The notes beneath the pieces are model-generated. The model was not told the origin of the DNA and ran no database searches. It saw only the letters and a list, made by a program, of their open reading frames with translations. Of a stretch of DNA of 64,000 nt, positions 1 through 11,730 are shown piece by piece. The translations under genes were made by a program, and so were the position numbers. How positions within the stretch are numbered: the stretch's first letter is position 1; every line of letters starts with the position of its first letter. Source of the stretch: Culex pipiens pallens (taxonomy: Eukaryota; Arthropoda; Insecta; Diptera; Culicidae); the NCBI RefSeq assembly GCF_016801865.2, contig NC_068938.1:5629338-5693337 (forward strand), given 5' to 3'.

Positions 1-3000
1 ATATCAGAATTTAAATGGAAACGAGTATTAATCTTGCTTTGATACTAAATTAAATTTAATGTAATATGATATAACAGAAAACATTTCAGCTTTATTAGTC
101 GAATATTATAAGAGCAGTTCAGTAAATGAGAATACGCGTGTTTCAAAATATATATAGAGCCCATCCATAAACCAGGAGGTTTTTTTTTGTTTCGCATTCA
201 AATTTAGTGAAGATTTTTTTTTAGTTTATCAAAGAATAATATATGATGAAGCATAAAAAGTAGTTTCTGTGATTTAAACATAGGATTTTTAGAGTTATTT
301 TAACATTTTTCAAGTTTCGCAAAATTTGCGTGAAATTGGGTGTTTTGAAATTGAGGTCCCCGTGAAATTTGCAATTTTCGAGCGTGAAAAATCACTAAGC
401 CTAACTATGATATAATTTTAAGAGGCTGTCTTTCGCTTACCAGTAGTTCGATCAACATAGTCAAAAAATTAAAATTGTTGGAAATTTTCTCATCTTTTTA
501 AATATTTTATTTTGCCGATGTGTTTTCCCTTCATAAAGCTTTATTGAAAGCCAAAAAACTGAGCACTTTTCGAAAATGTCGCCTAAAAATGCCTGTAACT
601 TTATGACAGTGCACTTTAAATAAAATTTAAAAGTCGATGTTGTTGGTTTTCATTGAACTAAGGTAACTTTAATCGATAGCCAAATATGAGCGAATCCTCA
701 AACAAATTGTACAAACAAGACATACATTTTGCAGAACTTTGGAACCTTAAAAATAAACCTACATGAAACCAATAGAATTCCAAGAACCCCACCAGCTTTT
801 CAGCAGTTGTAAGCCAAATTTGCACAACCCAGTTCCAGTTCAAGCCATTCAAGAGCGGAAATTCAATTTCCCCTTAGCTCGCGCGCAAATGCACTTAATC
901 TCACCTTTCCTCGTGAGTCGGTGTGGCAGCATCTCAGATTGCAGGCCAGAGAACTGCTCTTCGGCATCAACCTGGCGCAGAGGCAGTCTCTCCACGGAAT
1001 CAGATTATTTTAAATACCTTCTACTTCTGCTGCTGCAGCTTTCTGATACCGACGACGGTTCTTATACGTGAGCTTCTTTTTCAGTAGCTGCCAGGTTGGT
1101 ACAACATTTCTTGCTTGTTTTACCTCCTTGTATGTTCTGGAACACGAAGCTATGAAGCCATTCAGCGATGCTGAGGCATCGTTGGGTGGTTTATGATCGT
1201 CGCAGGTTTAAGATTTTTGCTCCCCAGGGGTTTCGTACTTTGTACGGCGGGGGAAGACTTCTTCTCTGTTCAGGAACGAGGCCACAATATCGCTAAAGGT
1301 TGTTCTGAAGCAAGGCACTGTAAAATTTAAAGTGGGTTTTCACATTTTTAAAAGAGTTTTAGTCATTTAAAATTTGTTCCTCATATTGGTGATTAAAAAG
1401 TTTTTCAATAAAATTTACAAATTCAATTTTGCACAAATTTTCAAAGTAACAAAAAGTCACAAGTCCCTTCTTGCAATGGCAAAATCGTGTCCCGAGCTTT
1501 ATTTATCGTAAGTAAATATCATCTCCCCATAACCTGCCTCACCACCTTTATTCTGCTTCTGCTGCTGATGGAATATGAAATAGGATTCTTTATTATGCAT
1601 ACCGTGCATAACGCTGCCACGTGGTAACATAGTAGGCGATGCTGCTGCTGCCGCTACTGCTCCTGTTATGTTGGATGGCAAAAGCATATCGGCGCTGAAG
1701 CACTCTTTATCATGGCATGCTAAGTCGTGGCTTAATAAATGGCAGAATTTATGCTTATCGGTGAAGGTGGCATTTCGCCGTGGCAGTCGTTATTCTTCGC
1801 GGAACTAGTAATGAGGATTTGTTGTGAAAAGAGCGAAGCCCGAATGGGAATTTTATTCATAAAAGGAAATAAATTTGCATTCAATACTATCAAGTGCTAA
1901 TTTGATGACAGTGCCAGCAATTTCCGCAAAGCTTAGCTAAACTAATACAGCTAAACTAATACACTACGACCAGTAATTTCCCGGTCTGCCTAAAATAATG
2001 AGATTGCATGCATAAAAATTAATATTGCGAGTCCCCTCTCGTCGTCGGAAAACAGCCGTTTCCAAAATTACACACTTCATTACAACCAGAACTGGACAAT
2101 GGAGGGAGTGTAAAATGAGGGAAAAGTGTCTCTGCTGCGCCTGGATTGCGACAAAATAAACTCGAAGGTTGACCACCAGATGGCACTTTCACACGTACGG
2201 GGTTGGGATGTTTGTTTAATTTGTCTGGGCACAGTGAAAAAATATTTACATAAGAAAAACTTAAATTTTTAACTAGAATTTTCAAGACTAAAAAAACTTA
2301 AATATTGTTTTAAAAATAATAAAATTAATCATCAAAAATTTTCAACAGTTCAACCTAAATTCAGGGGCACAACTTTCGTCAGCTGTCAATGATGGTCACC
2401 GCGACTCGATGACGACGGTTGCTGACCATGACCGTGGTGTCCTCGTACTCATGGCAGCAGGATGCGGAAATGAATGCTAATGACAATGGCAGGCAGGCAG
2501 GCACGGTGCCTATGCGAGAAAGTTGCAATGAAAACCACATACTGTGTGTGGAACAGCTTTCCCGGTGTGTTTTTGTGTAGCGCTTTGGGATAGACGCTAC
2601 ATAATGAAATATTTGTTGGTGGAATTTTCAACCATGTGAAATAAGTATATATTTTTAAATTAAAATACTTAAATTAAATTATCTTAAAAAATAATGAAAA
2701 AAATAGATCGTGACGGTCGCTTTTTAGCCAAAACTTTAAAAAGTTATCAAATTAGCAGGATAATCTATTAGAATGTTTTGGCCCAATCTCACCCCAACTG
2801 GCGATAAACGATTCATTTGGTTTAGTGGTAACTTGTTTTTGGTATAAATATACGGATTTTACAAAATTTAAATACTTTTCAGTATAATTTCTGTTAATTA
2901 AAGTTTCATGTTTGCGAAATTGCTCTAAAATGTTCAAGACAAGTCACCTGAAATGAAAAAATACAAAAACATGATGTTTTACTATAAAACTATTCATTTT

Positions 3001-3175
3001 CGTAGAGTGTCTCATTGTTCCTGCCAAGTGCGTCTACAATGAGACAGTTGAATAACTCTGGCTGTAGATGTCGGATCGATCTCATATTTTGGTCAATGTT
3101 AGAACACATTAAAAGCCCTACAAATAATGACCATCTTTTTTTATTTTATTTATTTATATCCTACAAATTTTCTTC
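1..3175. other. AT-rich gene-free stretch
   Basis: I see no credible coding region here; the open frames are short and lack protein-like composition. The stretch holds simple trinucleotide runs (CTG-type near 1560 and 1640) and GGCA repeats near 2490. A short match at about 161-180 to the end of the palindromic miniature element at 3176-3335 (shared word CCATCCATAAACCA) looks like a decayed terminus. It may be intergenic or intronic; nothing decides which. Confidence 0.5.
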
Positions 3176-3335
3176 GGGACCATCCATAAACCACGTGGAC
3201 ACTTTAGGGGGGGGGGGGGCTACGGCGGTTGTCCACGATCCATACAAAAAAGTTTTTTTTTGTATGGACAATTGTCCACGAGGGGGGGGGTTCGAGATTC
3301 CCAAAAAAGTGTCCACGTGGTTTATGGATGGTCCC
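3176..3335. mobile_element. 160-bp hairpin MITE with 30-bp perfect inverted ends
   Basis: The first 30 bases (starting GGGACCATCCATAAACCACG) are the exact reverse complement of bases 3306-3335. The inside holds a G run, two GTCCACGA-type inverted segments and a second stem, so the whole unit folds into one hairpin. There is no coding capacity, so it would be a non-autonomous DNA element. TTC flanks both sides and could be a 3-bp target duplication, but that is weak. The transposase family is not assigned. Confidence 0.75.
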
Positions 3336-3669
3336 TTCAAAAATTTTGAAAAAAAGGACCAATGCATACTGAAAAAACGACCCGTATGAACATTGTATTA
3401 AAAATCATGACAAATCGATTGGTGGAGAATTCACCGGAAACATCGAAAAAGGTCTCAATTTGCCGCAAGGGTCTTTACAATATTTTTTTTATTTAATTTA
3501 TTTACTCTAAGCATTTACTGCTGCTGCAAATTTAAAAATAAATAGAATTAATTTTCCAATATATTTTTGCAAAATAAAATTAAACTATGCATTTTTTTTG
3601 TCTGGAAAATATAAACATGTTATTTTGTTAGTTATTTTAAATCTTTTTTGAGCGTTTTAACGGTATATA

Positions 3670-3881
3670 GGGGAAACATACCCATTTTAATCAGTCTAAG
3701 CGGTTCGACCAATTCTCATCACTTTTGCAGTTTTCCGCTATTAAATCAACATTTTCAGATACATCAACAATGGAGAATTGCTTGCTCACTTTTATTTGAG
3801 CTATTTGTTACTTTGTAACAGTCAAAAACACACTCACTTAGGCCGATAATACAAATAGGCTGAGAAATGGTATACTTCCCC
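3670..3881. mobile_element. 212-bp TA-flanked MITE (GGGGAA ends)
   Basis: The ends read TAGGGGAAACATACC on the left and the near-perfect inverse GGTATACTTCCCCTA on the right. TA dinucleotides flank both ends (3668-3669 and 3882-3883), which is the target duplication expected for Tc1/mariner-type insertion. The interior is AT-rich and non-coding. The terminal GGGGAA is shared with the larger element at 8241-9188, which suggests related transposases. Confidence 0.7.
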
Positions 3882-4558
3882 TAGTTGACGATATGAAAAA
3901 AGTTGATATTAATTCTCGAAAAAATCAAATAAAAAGACAATTAATACTACGAAGGAAATCTTATCCAATAGATTTCTCTCATTTTTTACATTAAGTACAC
4001 TACTTTTGAGGCATAAAAACTTCCCGTACAAAATATCAATAAATTGCTGAAAACCCCCTTTTTTCAACAGGAAAATGAATTTAGAGATCGTTAAATATGC
4101 GTTTCTTTATTTTATTTACATTGAAGAGTACATCGATTTTTATTATGAAATGCTACTTTTTCCACTCATTGCTATTTACTCTTAAAAAAAAATGAAAAGT
4201 AATTTACTTGAATTTTTCTCGAAGTTTAGTAAAATTTGTTCTGTGAAAATCATTATCAGGTGTCTAATATCTTTTTCAAACCTCAATTGAAGTGAATTTC
4301 TGATCTGAAATAACTGATTCTTATATATTTTTTTAAAATAGATTTAATAAATTTGTTTTCAAAACAAAACAACTTTTATATCAATAGAGAATATCTATTA
4401 GAACAACTTTTATATCAATACAGAGAATATTTTGGGCACTTGCAAATATATTTTAAAATGTATGTCCCTTGACTCTATAACAAATAATAACATTTAAATA
4501 GCAAGCCATGTTTGGATAATTTGAATGAAAAAAGTGGTTCAGAGATAGCTCTTCTTAA

Positions 4559-5238
4559 GGGGTTACATACATATAGAAAATCACAAAATTTCATATTTCA
4601 GAAAATTCACTAATTCACTAAAAAGATGATTTTCAATCATTCCTGACAGTTTCATGGAGATATTTCGTGGCTGAACTGAGTAAGAGACGATTTAATTTTG
4701 CCATGCGCAAAACGAACTGTCAAACTTTGTGAACGTTTATCTCTAAACACCAAGTTGATTTACGGGTGCCACGATATCTCGAGATGGGATGGACCAAATT
4801 GGCTGAAATTTGGGGTGAAAACTCTCAAGACATATTCCGTGTGCATGACGAAGCCCGATTTTGAAGTTTTCCTTTTTTTTTAAATACAAAAATCAAAAAC
4901 TGACGATTTTTTATATGAAAATCAAAAAAAATATTTTTTAACTAGGTTTTTGGAAATCGGCCTTCGTCATGCAAGCAGGACCGGTTTAACGAGTCATCAC
5001 CGAAATTTTGAGCCAATTTGGTCAAAGCTGTGTTGAGATATCGTGGCATCCGTTTTTTGAAACTGCTAACTTAAAATAGCTATATTTTGGCAATGGTACA
5101 TCCAAATGTCTTCATATTTATTTTGCTAATAGATCAAAATGTATATTTAAATGCCTTGCAAAAAGATTTTAAGAATAATTTAAATAAGTACTCATACCAA
5201 CTTCTGACATTTTTGACGTTTTACATGTATGTAACCCC
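4559..5238. mobile_element. TTAA-flanked fold-back MITE
   Basis: The ends form a 19-bp perfect inverted repeat, CTTAAGGGGTTACATACAT at 4554-4572 against 5225-5243. If TTAA is the target duplication, the element proper begins with GGGGTTACATAC. Inside, a second long inverted pair lies around 4765-4870 and 4950-5065 (shared words CCACGATATCTC, CATGACGAAG, CCAAATTGGCTGAAATTT), so most of the element is one imperfect palindrome centred near 4900. The short frame at 4698-4883 is an accident of this repeat. Non-autonomous; family uncertain. Confidence 0.7.
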
Positions 5239-5243
5239 TTAAG

Positions 5244-6699
5244 CGATGCGTTACGTTTATCTATTTTGTCGATTCCTCTGGAACAACGCAACATTTTATT
5301 CAGATCAACAAAACACTTTTTGAAGCACACGAAATTATTTTATGATTTTAGAGAAATCGACGAAATAAAAAGCGTAACGTCTCCGCGTAAAAAGAGGTTT
5401 CTCTGTATCAAATGCTTTTTATACCAGTCCAGATGATTTGCAATACAGTGACATTCCGTAATTTGGCAACACAACTTTTCGACACATTTTCTCTCGTCAA
5501 TGTTGTCTGATTAATAAGACTAAATCTGTTTTTCTTTTAAATTGTTAAATACCGAATTTAAGTTAAACTCAAAACATTGTTTACAACAATTGAGTCAATT
5601 GGCAATTGAATTGAGTTACATATTACTCAACATCTAGAGCTGAGCACATCAAATTCAATAAGAAACGATTCCTTTATCAAATCCGTTCCACCTTAGCTCA
5701 ATTGAATCAACGCGGTCATATTTAAGTCGATAAACACTTGGTTGGTCACTCTCTTCTTCATTGCCCTTTTTCAATAGACGACACTAAAGCGTGGAGCGAT
5801 CACAAAAATATGGAACAATTTGCCATTACCATAAACATGATGCCAGGACACCACCGTGACCACGTGGTGCTTGCAAATACTATAAACTGTCTGGATGCTT
5901 GCGGTTCATGTGCTCGAGGGGTGGTAAATTTTTTGGTGTTGTTTTTGTTGTGTTGTCGCCAAATAGTTTATGAATCAAAATGTTTGAGGTTTTCCCTTTC
6001 GATGGTCGAACTATTTTTTTTTTGTCAGCGAAGAAGCATGTTAACAGCATCGATGTTGCGGGTGGATCTGTGGGGGTGGTGCGGGGTAAAACGTGACCAC
6101 ACGATGAAACAGCTCCGGGTTGTACTAAATATTTACTAGCAATAGCTTCATGTGGTGGCGACATCGTGGAACATAAAAGAAGTCAGAACGATCCACGCGG
6201 GCAAAGTTCTCCTTTGAAGGAGCATTATTTATCGCCCGGTGAAAAGGTAGCAAATTACGGCTAACAACGCCGTTGACACCGACCAGACGGGGCCAATTTG
6301 GAAGGTCCTCCTGAAGGGGCAAAGTTGCCGCCAGATAAATGAACCGCTGAACAATGCATCGTGAACACATCAACGAAATCAACTCACAGAAGGAAGAGAC
6401 TGCTTCTTCTAATAAGGTTCGGAAAGGTAGCGGCCCCCGCAGCGCGCGAATTTTATTTATTGGTCCGCGGATGACCCCCGGGGGAGTCACCAGCCAGACC
6501 AGGATATTAATACGTATTGTTGCTTGGCGGGACATTAGCCATCGTTATTTTTTGTTGGTCTGGTAGAATGGAAACTGTGGAGTAACCTTGAGACACGTGG
6601 TGGGGAGTCCAGAGTTTGTTGTGAGTTGTAATACCTGGATGAATTCATAACATTCATATGATCTGAATGAAAAATTAATAATTAAAAATATAGCTTTTT
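5244..6699. other. Low-copy stretch without recognisable gene
   Basis: The first 500 bases are AT-rich. From about 5700 to 6640 the base composition is more balanced and I see no repeat terminus. Open frames on both strands (up to about 136 codons) overlap one another, have no initiator in a good context and resemble no family I know, so I do not call them genes. This could be intron or regulatory DNA. Confidence 0.4.
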
Positions 6700-7652
6700 G
6701 CCTTTCTTACAAAAGAAAGGTTTAAGGTTTGCTTTTGGAAAAACGCTTTTCTCAGAAATCTTAAAAAAATCGTGCACGGCGAGGATTCGTCCCAGGAAAA
6801 AAACCTATTTCTAAATTGAAGGTTTAGATGCGCTCTTTCGATTGAATTTTGGCCCGAAACCCGGAACTCAAAGTCTGATTTTTGAGAGCTCTTTTTCTGA
6901 AATACATGAGCGATGTCTGTATCCGCTCTTAAAAATTTGTGTCTTCCATCACTGGAAAACCGCTCGTAAAACCCACAATTTTTAAAAGTCAGATCTGTAG
7001 CCGTGGGGTCGGAGACGAACATTTTATTTTTCGATTCACAATTTTCGACCAGTAAATGTGGTCAAAGCCATTTTTAGAGGTATTTTTTGGACTATTTTAC
7101 AGAATTCAGTTTCAAACAAAAAGCCATTCGAAAACATGCGCCATAAACTGTTTGGGCCCAAAATTTGAAGCTTTTCCAAAATGTATTCCCAGAGATATAG
7201 ATGCTCGTTCTCGCTCGAAAGCTCGACAAGTCGTCAAGTCGAAGCTTCAACAAAAGCGCTTTTACGCTTGCGCGTTTTACGCTGCGGGTGAAAGTGTTCT
7301 TTCTGGCTTCTCATAATTGATCGACAAAGTTTAATAGCGATACATATTTTTTATGTTAATCATAGACTACCCTGAGTACCCACTGAGTACCCTTTATTTT
7401 TTTTTCTAATAATGTCAATCCAATATGTTTTTCTTAATTAAATTTAAATATCTTGCGATAAATAATGTACCTCTGAAATTAAAAAAAAATTCATTTGAGG
7501 TTTGCCCTAAAAAGATTCGAAGTTTTAGGTAAAATTCTCACTGGATGGTATCATTTTGTTTCTTAAAAATTAATTGCACCAATATATTTCTCGGAGTTTC
7601 ATCATTTTGTAAGAAAGGCTCTATTTCACCTCTGGTGATATTAAATCGGGTT
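6700..7652. mobile_element. Dispersed 0.95-kb repeat, copy 1
   Basis: A segment starting GCCTTTCTTACAAAA and running to about 7652 recurs at 58034-59321 in the same orientation. The inverse of the starting 15-mer occurs exactly at 7605-7619, so the unit has 15-bp inverted termini or subtermini, but similarity between copies continues about 33 bp past the right one. No frame encodes a recognisable transposase, so it looks like a non-autonomous DNA element. The antisense frame at 6675-7022 is retained in both copies but shows no family features and is probably incidental. Confidence 0.7.
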
Positions 7653-7667
7653 TTTAATAGAATATTT

Positions 7668-7848
7668 ACGAGTTGTTGCGCTATAACCACGACAAACCAT
7701 AGTTTCAGAATTGTACTGTTATTTGAACATTCAGATTCGAAATCAACCAAGTTCAACCAATCTTCTCTGCGGTAAACTTTACGTAGTAGGCCTGGCCGCT
7801 GTAATAATCGCGATGTTTCAATAAATTCTGCTGTTATGGCATGCTTCA
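7668..7848 (+). repeat. Headless fragment of the two-tRNA retroposon body
   Basis: This segment matches the internal body of the retroposons at 30082-30682 and 56520-57206. Shared words in order are TTGCGCTATAACCACG, TCAGAATTGT, GTAGGCCTGGCCGCT and GATGTTTCAAT. No tRNA-like head or GATTA tail is present, so it is a truncated or eroded copy. It abuts the right end of the 6700-7652 repeat. Confidence 0.65.
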
Positions 7849-7969
7849 TTTTTTTTAAATGGCATAAAGAAGGCCAGCATATTCTCATGAGCAACATTTG
7901 AAAAGGACGCATAAGCATTTTGACCAAGATAACGTTAATGAATCGTTATGGTTATTTTGATAATTCTTT

Positions 7970-7989
7970 CGGCGATAATCTTATCGCCG
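7970..7989. repeat. Perfect 20-bp palindrome
   Basis: CGGCGATAATCTTATCGCCG is a perfect inverted repeat with 9-bp arms and a 2-bp loop. It lies just outside the left arm of the fold-back element that starts near 8004. It may be the terminus of that element or a chance stem. Confidence 0.5.
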
Positions 7990-8240
7990 ATAATGGACGA
8001 TAGCTTATTTTAAAAATCTTTTTAAAATCGACATAATTCAACCAAATCATGTTTTCAATGCATTCAATAAGAATATATTTTTGGAAAATGTTGCAAGTTT
8101 CAAAGTATAAATACTCAAAATTGTAAAAAAATATCGTATTTTTCGAAAGTACTAAAATTTCATAATTTGCAATATGACCATCAAACGGAGCGAAATTTTG
8201 AATTATTTTCATTTCATTGGAGTTTATTTTATATAAGTTA

Positions 8241-9188
8241 GGGGAAAGTGGGGCAAGTGTAACAAGCTAAGGAAATGCTCGCTTAAACCCATTAAAAACG
8301 TTAAAAAATCTGCCGGATTTTTTTATAATCATCTTATTCAAGGTCTTGACTAAGACTTTGATAGGACAAGTTTTAAAAAATCCTTTTTTTTAATGTATAA
8401 AATTGATTTTAATTTTTTTGATTTTCCGTACGTTCTACTCAACTAGTGGGGCAAGACGAACAACCCGTTGGGGCAAGAGGAACAATGCATGAAACAACAT
8501 GTTAATTTGCTATCAATTGAACTGTTATCACTTAGATACATCAGATTAGAATGTATTTGAAACATTTCTTTCATTTTTAGATTAATTAATAATGTTTCAC
8601 TATAAATTTGATCGTTTTTAACGAAAAAAACAAATTACTTAGATAATAAATAGTAAATTTTCATTGTATAACTATATTTTGTGTGGATTTTTTTAACAAC
8701 TGTTTATCAGTTTTTCAGTACTTTTATGTATTTATTTCCCAATAAAACATGTTGTTACAGCAATTCGTCATTTTTAACATACTAAAAATCCATATAGTAC
8801 ACTTGCCCCACCTGAACAATATTTTTTAAAAGCTATCAAAAAAAAAACCAAAAGTTAAATCATACTTTATAATAGGTGCAATTCATTGGTAGGGACACTA
8901 CTGATCTAGGAAAAATTGCATTTTGATAAAATGAGCCTTAAAACGAACCCTAAGCTTTATTTTGTACTTTCCAAAAATTATAAGAAAACTAAGGTTTTGA
9001 AAAAAACTTCATTCAATCTTATGCCCCGAGGCGTTTACGTCGTTTTGGCGGTTATGTGGTAGTAGAATCAGCTAATTGCATTGCTAGCAACAAATCCTCA
9101 TACCGGAAATAATCAAAATTGTAAAAATTACGGCCTTACGAGCGATTGTTCCTTTTGCCCCATATGGTCGTCTTGCCCCACCTTCCCC
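8241..9188. mobile_element. 948-bp TA-flanked TIR element nested in the fold-back
   Basis: The ends are GGGGAAAGTGGGGCAAG and CTTGCCCCACCTTCCCC, inverse of each other with one mismatch. TA precedes and follows (8239-8240, 9189-9190). GGGGCAAG words recur inside near 8450 and 8475. No transposase frame survives, so it is a non-autonomous Tc1/mariner-like unit. Its position between the arms of 8004-9790 shows it inserted later. Confidence 0.75.
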
Positions 9189-9224
9189 TATATACCAAAT
9201 TTGAATGCATATTTGGAGCATGCA

Positions 9225-9600
9225 AAATTAGTTTTATTTGATACCCATATTGCAAATTTTAAAAACTTTCGAAAACATATGTTTTTGTTTTGTGAAAATC
9301 GTAGAATTTTCCAAAAAAATAACATTAATGAGATGAAAAAGCATTCAAAATTTATCTTCGTTTGACATCCATATTGCAAATTAAGAAAATTGGAGTATTT
9401 TCGATAAAAGTACGGTATTATGTGATAATTTTAGTGTTTGACAAAAAAAATCTAATGAAGTCAAAAATCATACAAAATTTTGCATTGTTTGATACCTATA
9501 TTGCAAATTTTGAAAATTTTTGTATTTACGAAAAAAATATGGTATTTTATGAAAATTTTAGTATTTTTCTTAAAAAAAACGAAATGAAGTGAAAAACCAT
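9225..9600 (+). repeat. Degenerate ~120-bp tandem repeats
   Basis: About three units share the order of words TTTGATACCxATATTGCAAATT, then a stretch ending TTTTAGTATTTT or similar, then ATGAAGT. A single inverted unit lies at about 8100-8210. The array is part of the right half of the fold-back and may be its expanded inner arm. Confidence 0.55.
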
Positions 9601-10090
9601 GCATAATCGCTTAATTTAATTAAAAAAGGAGTATTTTTGAAAAAAATCTGTTTTTCGTGAATAATTCTGAGTATTCATACTTTAAAACTTCTACATTTTC
9701 AAAAAAACATATCTTGGTGGAAGCATTGAAAATTTTTCACGATTTGGTTGAATTTTGTCGATTTTAGAAAGATTTTAAAAATGATATTTTGGAATTTTCC
9801 AGGATCTCTTCAAAATATTGAATGCGCTATGGTTTTCATAGAATAAGTGATAAAAATATCAAATCAAAGAATAACTGTCAATGCATTTTTTGAGATTTTT
9901 CAACATCAACAGAAACATTGCATTTGGGTCAAATCATATTATGTCAAAATCCTTTCCTTTTACCTATTCCTGAATCAGAATTCTTAGATTTGTTGACTTC
10001 CCATAAGAAAAGTCAACAAAGTCGATTTATCTGTACCTGACATTTTTTTGCCTGCAAAGTAACAAAACCTGCACTTTTTCAACTGTTAAT

Positions 10091-10100
10091 CCATCAGTCG
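10091..10100 (+). promoter_or_regulatory. Possible initiator of the F-box gene
   Basis: TCAGT, the common arthropod initiator core, occurs at 10094-10098, which would give a 5' leader of about 42 nt before the ATG at 10138. I see no TATA box at the expected spacing and no clear downstream element. A 5-mer is weak evidence; transcript 5' ends would decide. Confidence 0.25.
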
Positions 10101-10137
10101 AACTTTGTCAACCAAGCAGTACACATTCAACCAAACA

Positions 10138-11676
10138 ATGGACCTCCTAAAATCCCCCGCCATCAGTCGCCTCCCACCGGAGATGCTGGAGCACGTATTC
10201 GAGCGACTTCCGCTCGCGGATCGCCACGTGGCTTCGCTGGTTTGCCTCCAGTGGCGGCACATCCTGGCCCAGGACCACTTCATCGTGGAGTCCGTGTTGA
10301 GCGTCAGACCGCTGACGTTGGACTCGGAGTGGTCGTTGGCGCGGATGAAGCGACCTTTCAGGCGGATTGTTATCAACAGTGAAGGTTTGGAAAGTGGAGT
10401 CATTTGGGAGCGGTTCAGCTCGAGAGTTCGACGGCTAGTGAGTTGTGAAGAGATCAGGGAAAGTGTTCTAAGTTTGAGAGTTTTCATGAGCGTTGACGCG
10501 GTTAATGAAATCTTTGGCCAACGTGGAGTTGTGAAGTTTTTAAAGTTGCAAGAGTTGACTTATTCGCCGGTTTGGCAACGCTGCCACGACGTCGAACTCC
10601 TTCCACGAATCAACGTTTTCGCGCCAAGTTTGCACACGCTGAAGATTGACTGCGTCAACGCCTGCTGCGTCGAGCTGGTTTGCCAGTTGGCACCAAAGCT
10701 CAAGCGGTGCGTGTTGCGATTCTTCGAGAAGGAGAGCTTCCTGGCGGTCATGGCCAGCGCCAACTTTGATCGATTGCGGGAGCTGTCGATCCACGCGCTC
10801 GCAAGTGGCGCGGAATCAGCACCAGTGGAAAAGATTTTGTCTGGTGATGTGGGTGAAGCGTTTCGGAGGAATTTGGAGAAGCTTGACAAGTTGGATGTAA
10901 GGGATAAGGTCAACATGTTTCCTTACGTGTATCATTTGATGTTCAACGCTGCGCCCAACTTGACCTTCCTGAACGTTGAAGGTATCGAGATGCATCCACT
11001 GGCATTGCATGCTACCAACAACCTGTCCAAGCTCAAAATCCTTCAGCTGATGGTCTCGACTACCTACCAAGCGTGGCAGAGTGATATCGAGTTGAATCTA
11101 CCAGAACTGGAAACCCTCCTGCTCTTCCCCAAGCTGATGGCTCGAGCAGGTAACCTTCCAAAACTAGAAAAATTCGCCCTCCACAACCACAGCGACCACT
11201 CCGGCTTCCTGGACCACACCGCGATCGACGCCCTCAAAACCTTCACCACGCTCAAAACCCTCAAACTGATCCACCTCCGCGACATCGTGTTCAGCGACGA
11301 AACCCTCGAAGTCATCACCAACTTCCAGTCCGCCCCGCAAATCATCCTCGAGGACATCTGGGACAACATCAACGTGCTGCACCAGATCGTCAACAGCTAC
11401 CCGGCGTTGAAGGTGCTCAGGCTGATCCGGTGTCGCTTCAAGGCCGAGGAGGAAGATCCGGCCGTGGGCGAGCAATCGGACGACTCGGAGTGGGAAACGG
11501 TGGGCCAGGCGGAGTCCGTCGGGCAGACGATCGAGTTTTACTCGCTGTCGAGGATGGCGGAAATGTTTCCGCACTGCACGGTGGACGTGCACGAGAGCTT
11601 CTTCATGAAGCATATTGAAAGGGGGCCGCGGAGGTTGTCCAGGGTTGATGGTGGAGATGGGCAGGGGAAGTGTTAG
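10138..11676 (+). CDS. F-box protein with leucine-rich C-terminal region
   Basis: This single open frame of 512 residues starts at the first in-frame ATG (context CAAACAATGG). The frame is open further upstream, but only with non-ATG codons. Residues 10-50 form an F-box (SRLPPEMLEHVFERLPLADR followed by VASLVCLQWRHIL), the segment that docks on Skp1 of SCF ubiquitin ligases. The rest (about 130-440) has irregular leucine-rich repeats of the LKTLKLIHLRD and PKLEKFAL type, expected to form the substrate-binding horseshoe. An acidic insert (EEEDPAVGEQSDDSEWE) lies at about 441-460 and the tail is basic and Gly-rich. It is thus probably a substrate receptor of an SCF E3 ligase in cytosol or nucleus. 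It has no introns, as in many insect F-box/LRR paralogues, so a retrocopy origin is possible. There is no frameshift, and AATAAA follows 55 bp after the stop. The substrate is unknown, and no gene symbol is justified. Confidence 0.9.
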   Translation: MDLLKSPAISRLPPEMLEHVFERLPLADRHVASLVCLQWRHILAQDHFIVESVLSVRPLTLDSEWSLARMKRPFRRIVINSEGLESGVIWERFSSRVRRLVSCEEIRESVLSLRVFMSVDAVNEIFGQRGVVKFLKLQELTYSPVWQRCHDVELLPRINVFAPSLHTLKIDCVNACCVELVCQLAPKLKRCVLRFFEKESFLAVMASANFDRLRELSIHALASGAESAPVEKILSGDVGEAFRRNLEKLDKLDVRDKVNMFPYVYHLMFNAAPNLTFLNVEGIEMHPLALHATNNLSKLKILQLMVSTTYQAWQSDIELNLPELETLLLFPKLMARAGNLPKLEKFALHNHSDHSGFLDHTAIDALKTFTTLKTLKLIHLRDIVFSDETLEVITNFQSAPQIILEDIWDNINVLHQIVNSYPALKVLRLIRCRFKAEEEDPAVGEQSDDSEWETVGQAESVGQTIEFYSLSRMAEMFPHCTVDVHESFFMKHIERGPRRLSRVDGGDGQGKC

Positions 11677-11730
11677 TGTGAAGATTTGTAAGGAAAGTAC
11701 AACTGAATTGTGTGATAATGTTGATTTTGC

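Larger units (their letters stand above)
8004..9790. mobile_element. Fold-back repeat interrupted by a nested element
   Basis: About 210 bases at 8004-8215 are the imperfect inverse of DNA near 9595-9790. Shared words, read on the + strand of the right arm, include GATTTGGTTGAATT, TGTCGATTTTA and ATTGAAAA. Between the arms lie a complete TA-flanked TIR element (8241-9188) and degenerate tandem repeats (9225-9600). The outer unit has no coding capacity. Exact outer ends are approximate. Confidence 0.6.

Noticed and set aside
5738..6535. Overlapping frames on both strands in balanced DNA
   Set aside because: Several frames compete, with no splice logic, initiator or recognised family.
10105..10137. 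Longer F-box frame starting at TTG
   Set aside because: Eukaryotic translation would start at the ATG at 10138, which has a good context and is directly followed by the F-box region.
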